Shown here one piece after another: positions 5,981-6,000 of a DNA stretch of 6,000 nt (its first letter is position 1; each line of letters starts with the position of its first letter). This DNA comes from an uncultured Opitutaceae bacterium. Lineage in GTDB: Bacteria; Verrucomicrobiota; Verrucomicrobiia; Opitutales; Opitutaceae. The stretch is taken from NCBI GenBank assembly GCA_937128785.1, contig CAKZMS010000065.1, forward strand, positions 1 to 6,000, read 5' to 3'. Made by a program: the position numbers and the translations under genes. The notes below the pieces were generated by a model that saw only the letters and a program-made list of their open reading frames with translations, had not been told where the DNA came from and did no database searches.

Positions 5981-6000
5981 GGGCGTCCAACAGGGCGCCC
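5981..6000 (+). terminator. GC-rich hairpin after repeat copy 2, cut by the window end
   Basis: GGGCGTCC (5981-5988) pairs with GGGCGCCC (5993-6000) over 8 bp with one wobble, around the loop AACA. The preceding AAA (5978-5980) would extend the stem if T residues follow base 6000, which cannot be seen. The form parallels the hairpin after copy 1. Confidence 0.5.

Larger units (their letters stand above)
5612..6000. other. Non-coding, AT-richer, hairpin-dense region downstream of kamA
   Basis: No credible reading frame was found here on either strand. Base composition is visibly lower in GC than in the genes. Besides the features listed separately it holds CAGCAT/ATGCTG arms (5647-5652 and 5660-5665, 7-base loop), TCAAC/GTTGA arms around a CTCG loop (5768-5781), and CCGC-AAAA-GCGG (5880-5891). 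The number of separate inverted repeats in under 400 bases is high and suggests structured transcripts or a structured repeat family. Confidence 0.6.

Noticed and set aside
5790..6000. CRISPR array
   Set aside because: Only two copies of a 19-bp unit at 167-bp spacing, with the hairpin also repeated and no cas gene.

Overview
The window comes from a Gram-negative bacterium. kdsB (CMP-Kdo synthesis for lipopolysaccharide) is present, the genes are visibly GC-rich, and most starts lack a clear Shine-Dalgarno sequence. The mix of a short pyruvate kinase, an HPr protein with both phosphorylation sites, kdsB, carA and a clostridial-length lysine 2,3-aminomutase would fit a Verrucomicrobiota (Opitutae-like) genome. 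That assignment is inference; nothing here is diagnostic.

Layout. Bases 1-241 hold the 3' end of a pyruvate kinase lacking the C-terminal allosteric domain. Facing it is an HPr phosphocarrier gene (331-633, minus), whose 5' leader has an inverted repeat ending on the start codon. kdsB (708-1451, plus) runs divergently from HPr. Then comes a minus-strand series, in transcription order: a membrane protein that looks like an internally deleted hybrid histidine kinase (4271-3792), carA (3725-2553), and a GNAT acetyltransferase whose GTG start overlaps the carA stop by 4 bases (2556-1708). kamA (4421-5611, plus) is divergent from this series. The last 389 bases (5612-6000) have no credible protein gene, are AT-richer, and are dense in hairpins.

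How the genes relate. pyk and HPr both belong to PEP/pyruvate metabolism and its control. carA supplies the glutaminase subunit for carbamoyl phosphate; carB is not in the window. kamA makes beta-lysine, and its catalytic residues match the characterised clostridial enzyme at a constant offset. No ablB-like or EF-P-modification partner is identifiable next to it.

Most worth a second look: (1) the kinase remnant, which joins half a PAS domain to half a receiver domain in frame, possibly through short homology; (2) the 5612-6000 region, where a 19-bp motif recurs 167 bp apart, each copy followed by a GC-rich hairpin. The two hairpins differ at paired positions while keeping their pairing, and between the copies lies a 13-bp stem followed by T6. 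This may be a family of terminator-bearing small RNAs or a dispersed structured repeat. No defence system, transposase, CRISPR array, tRNA or rRNA was found.
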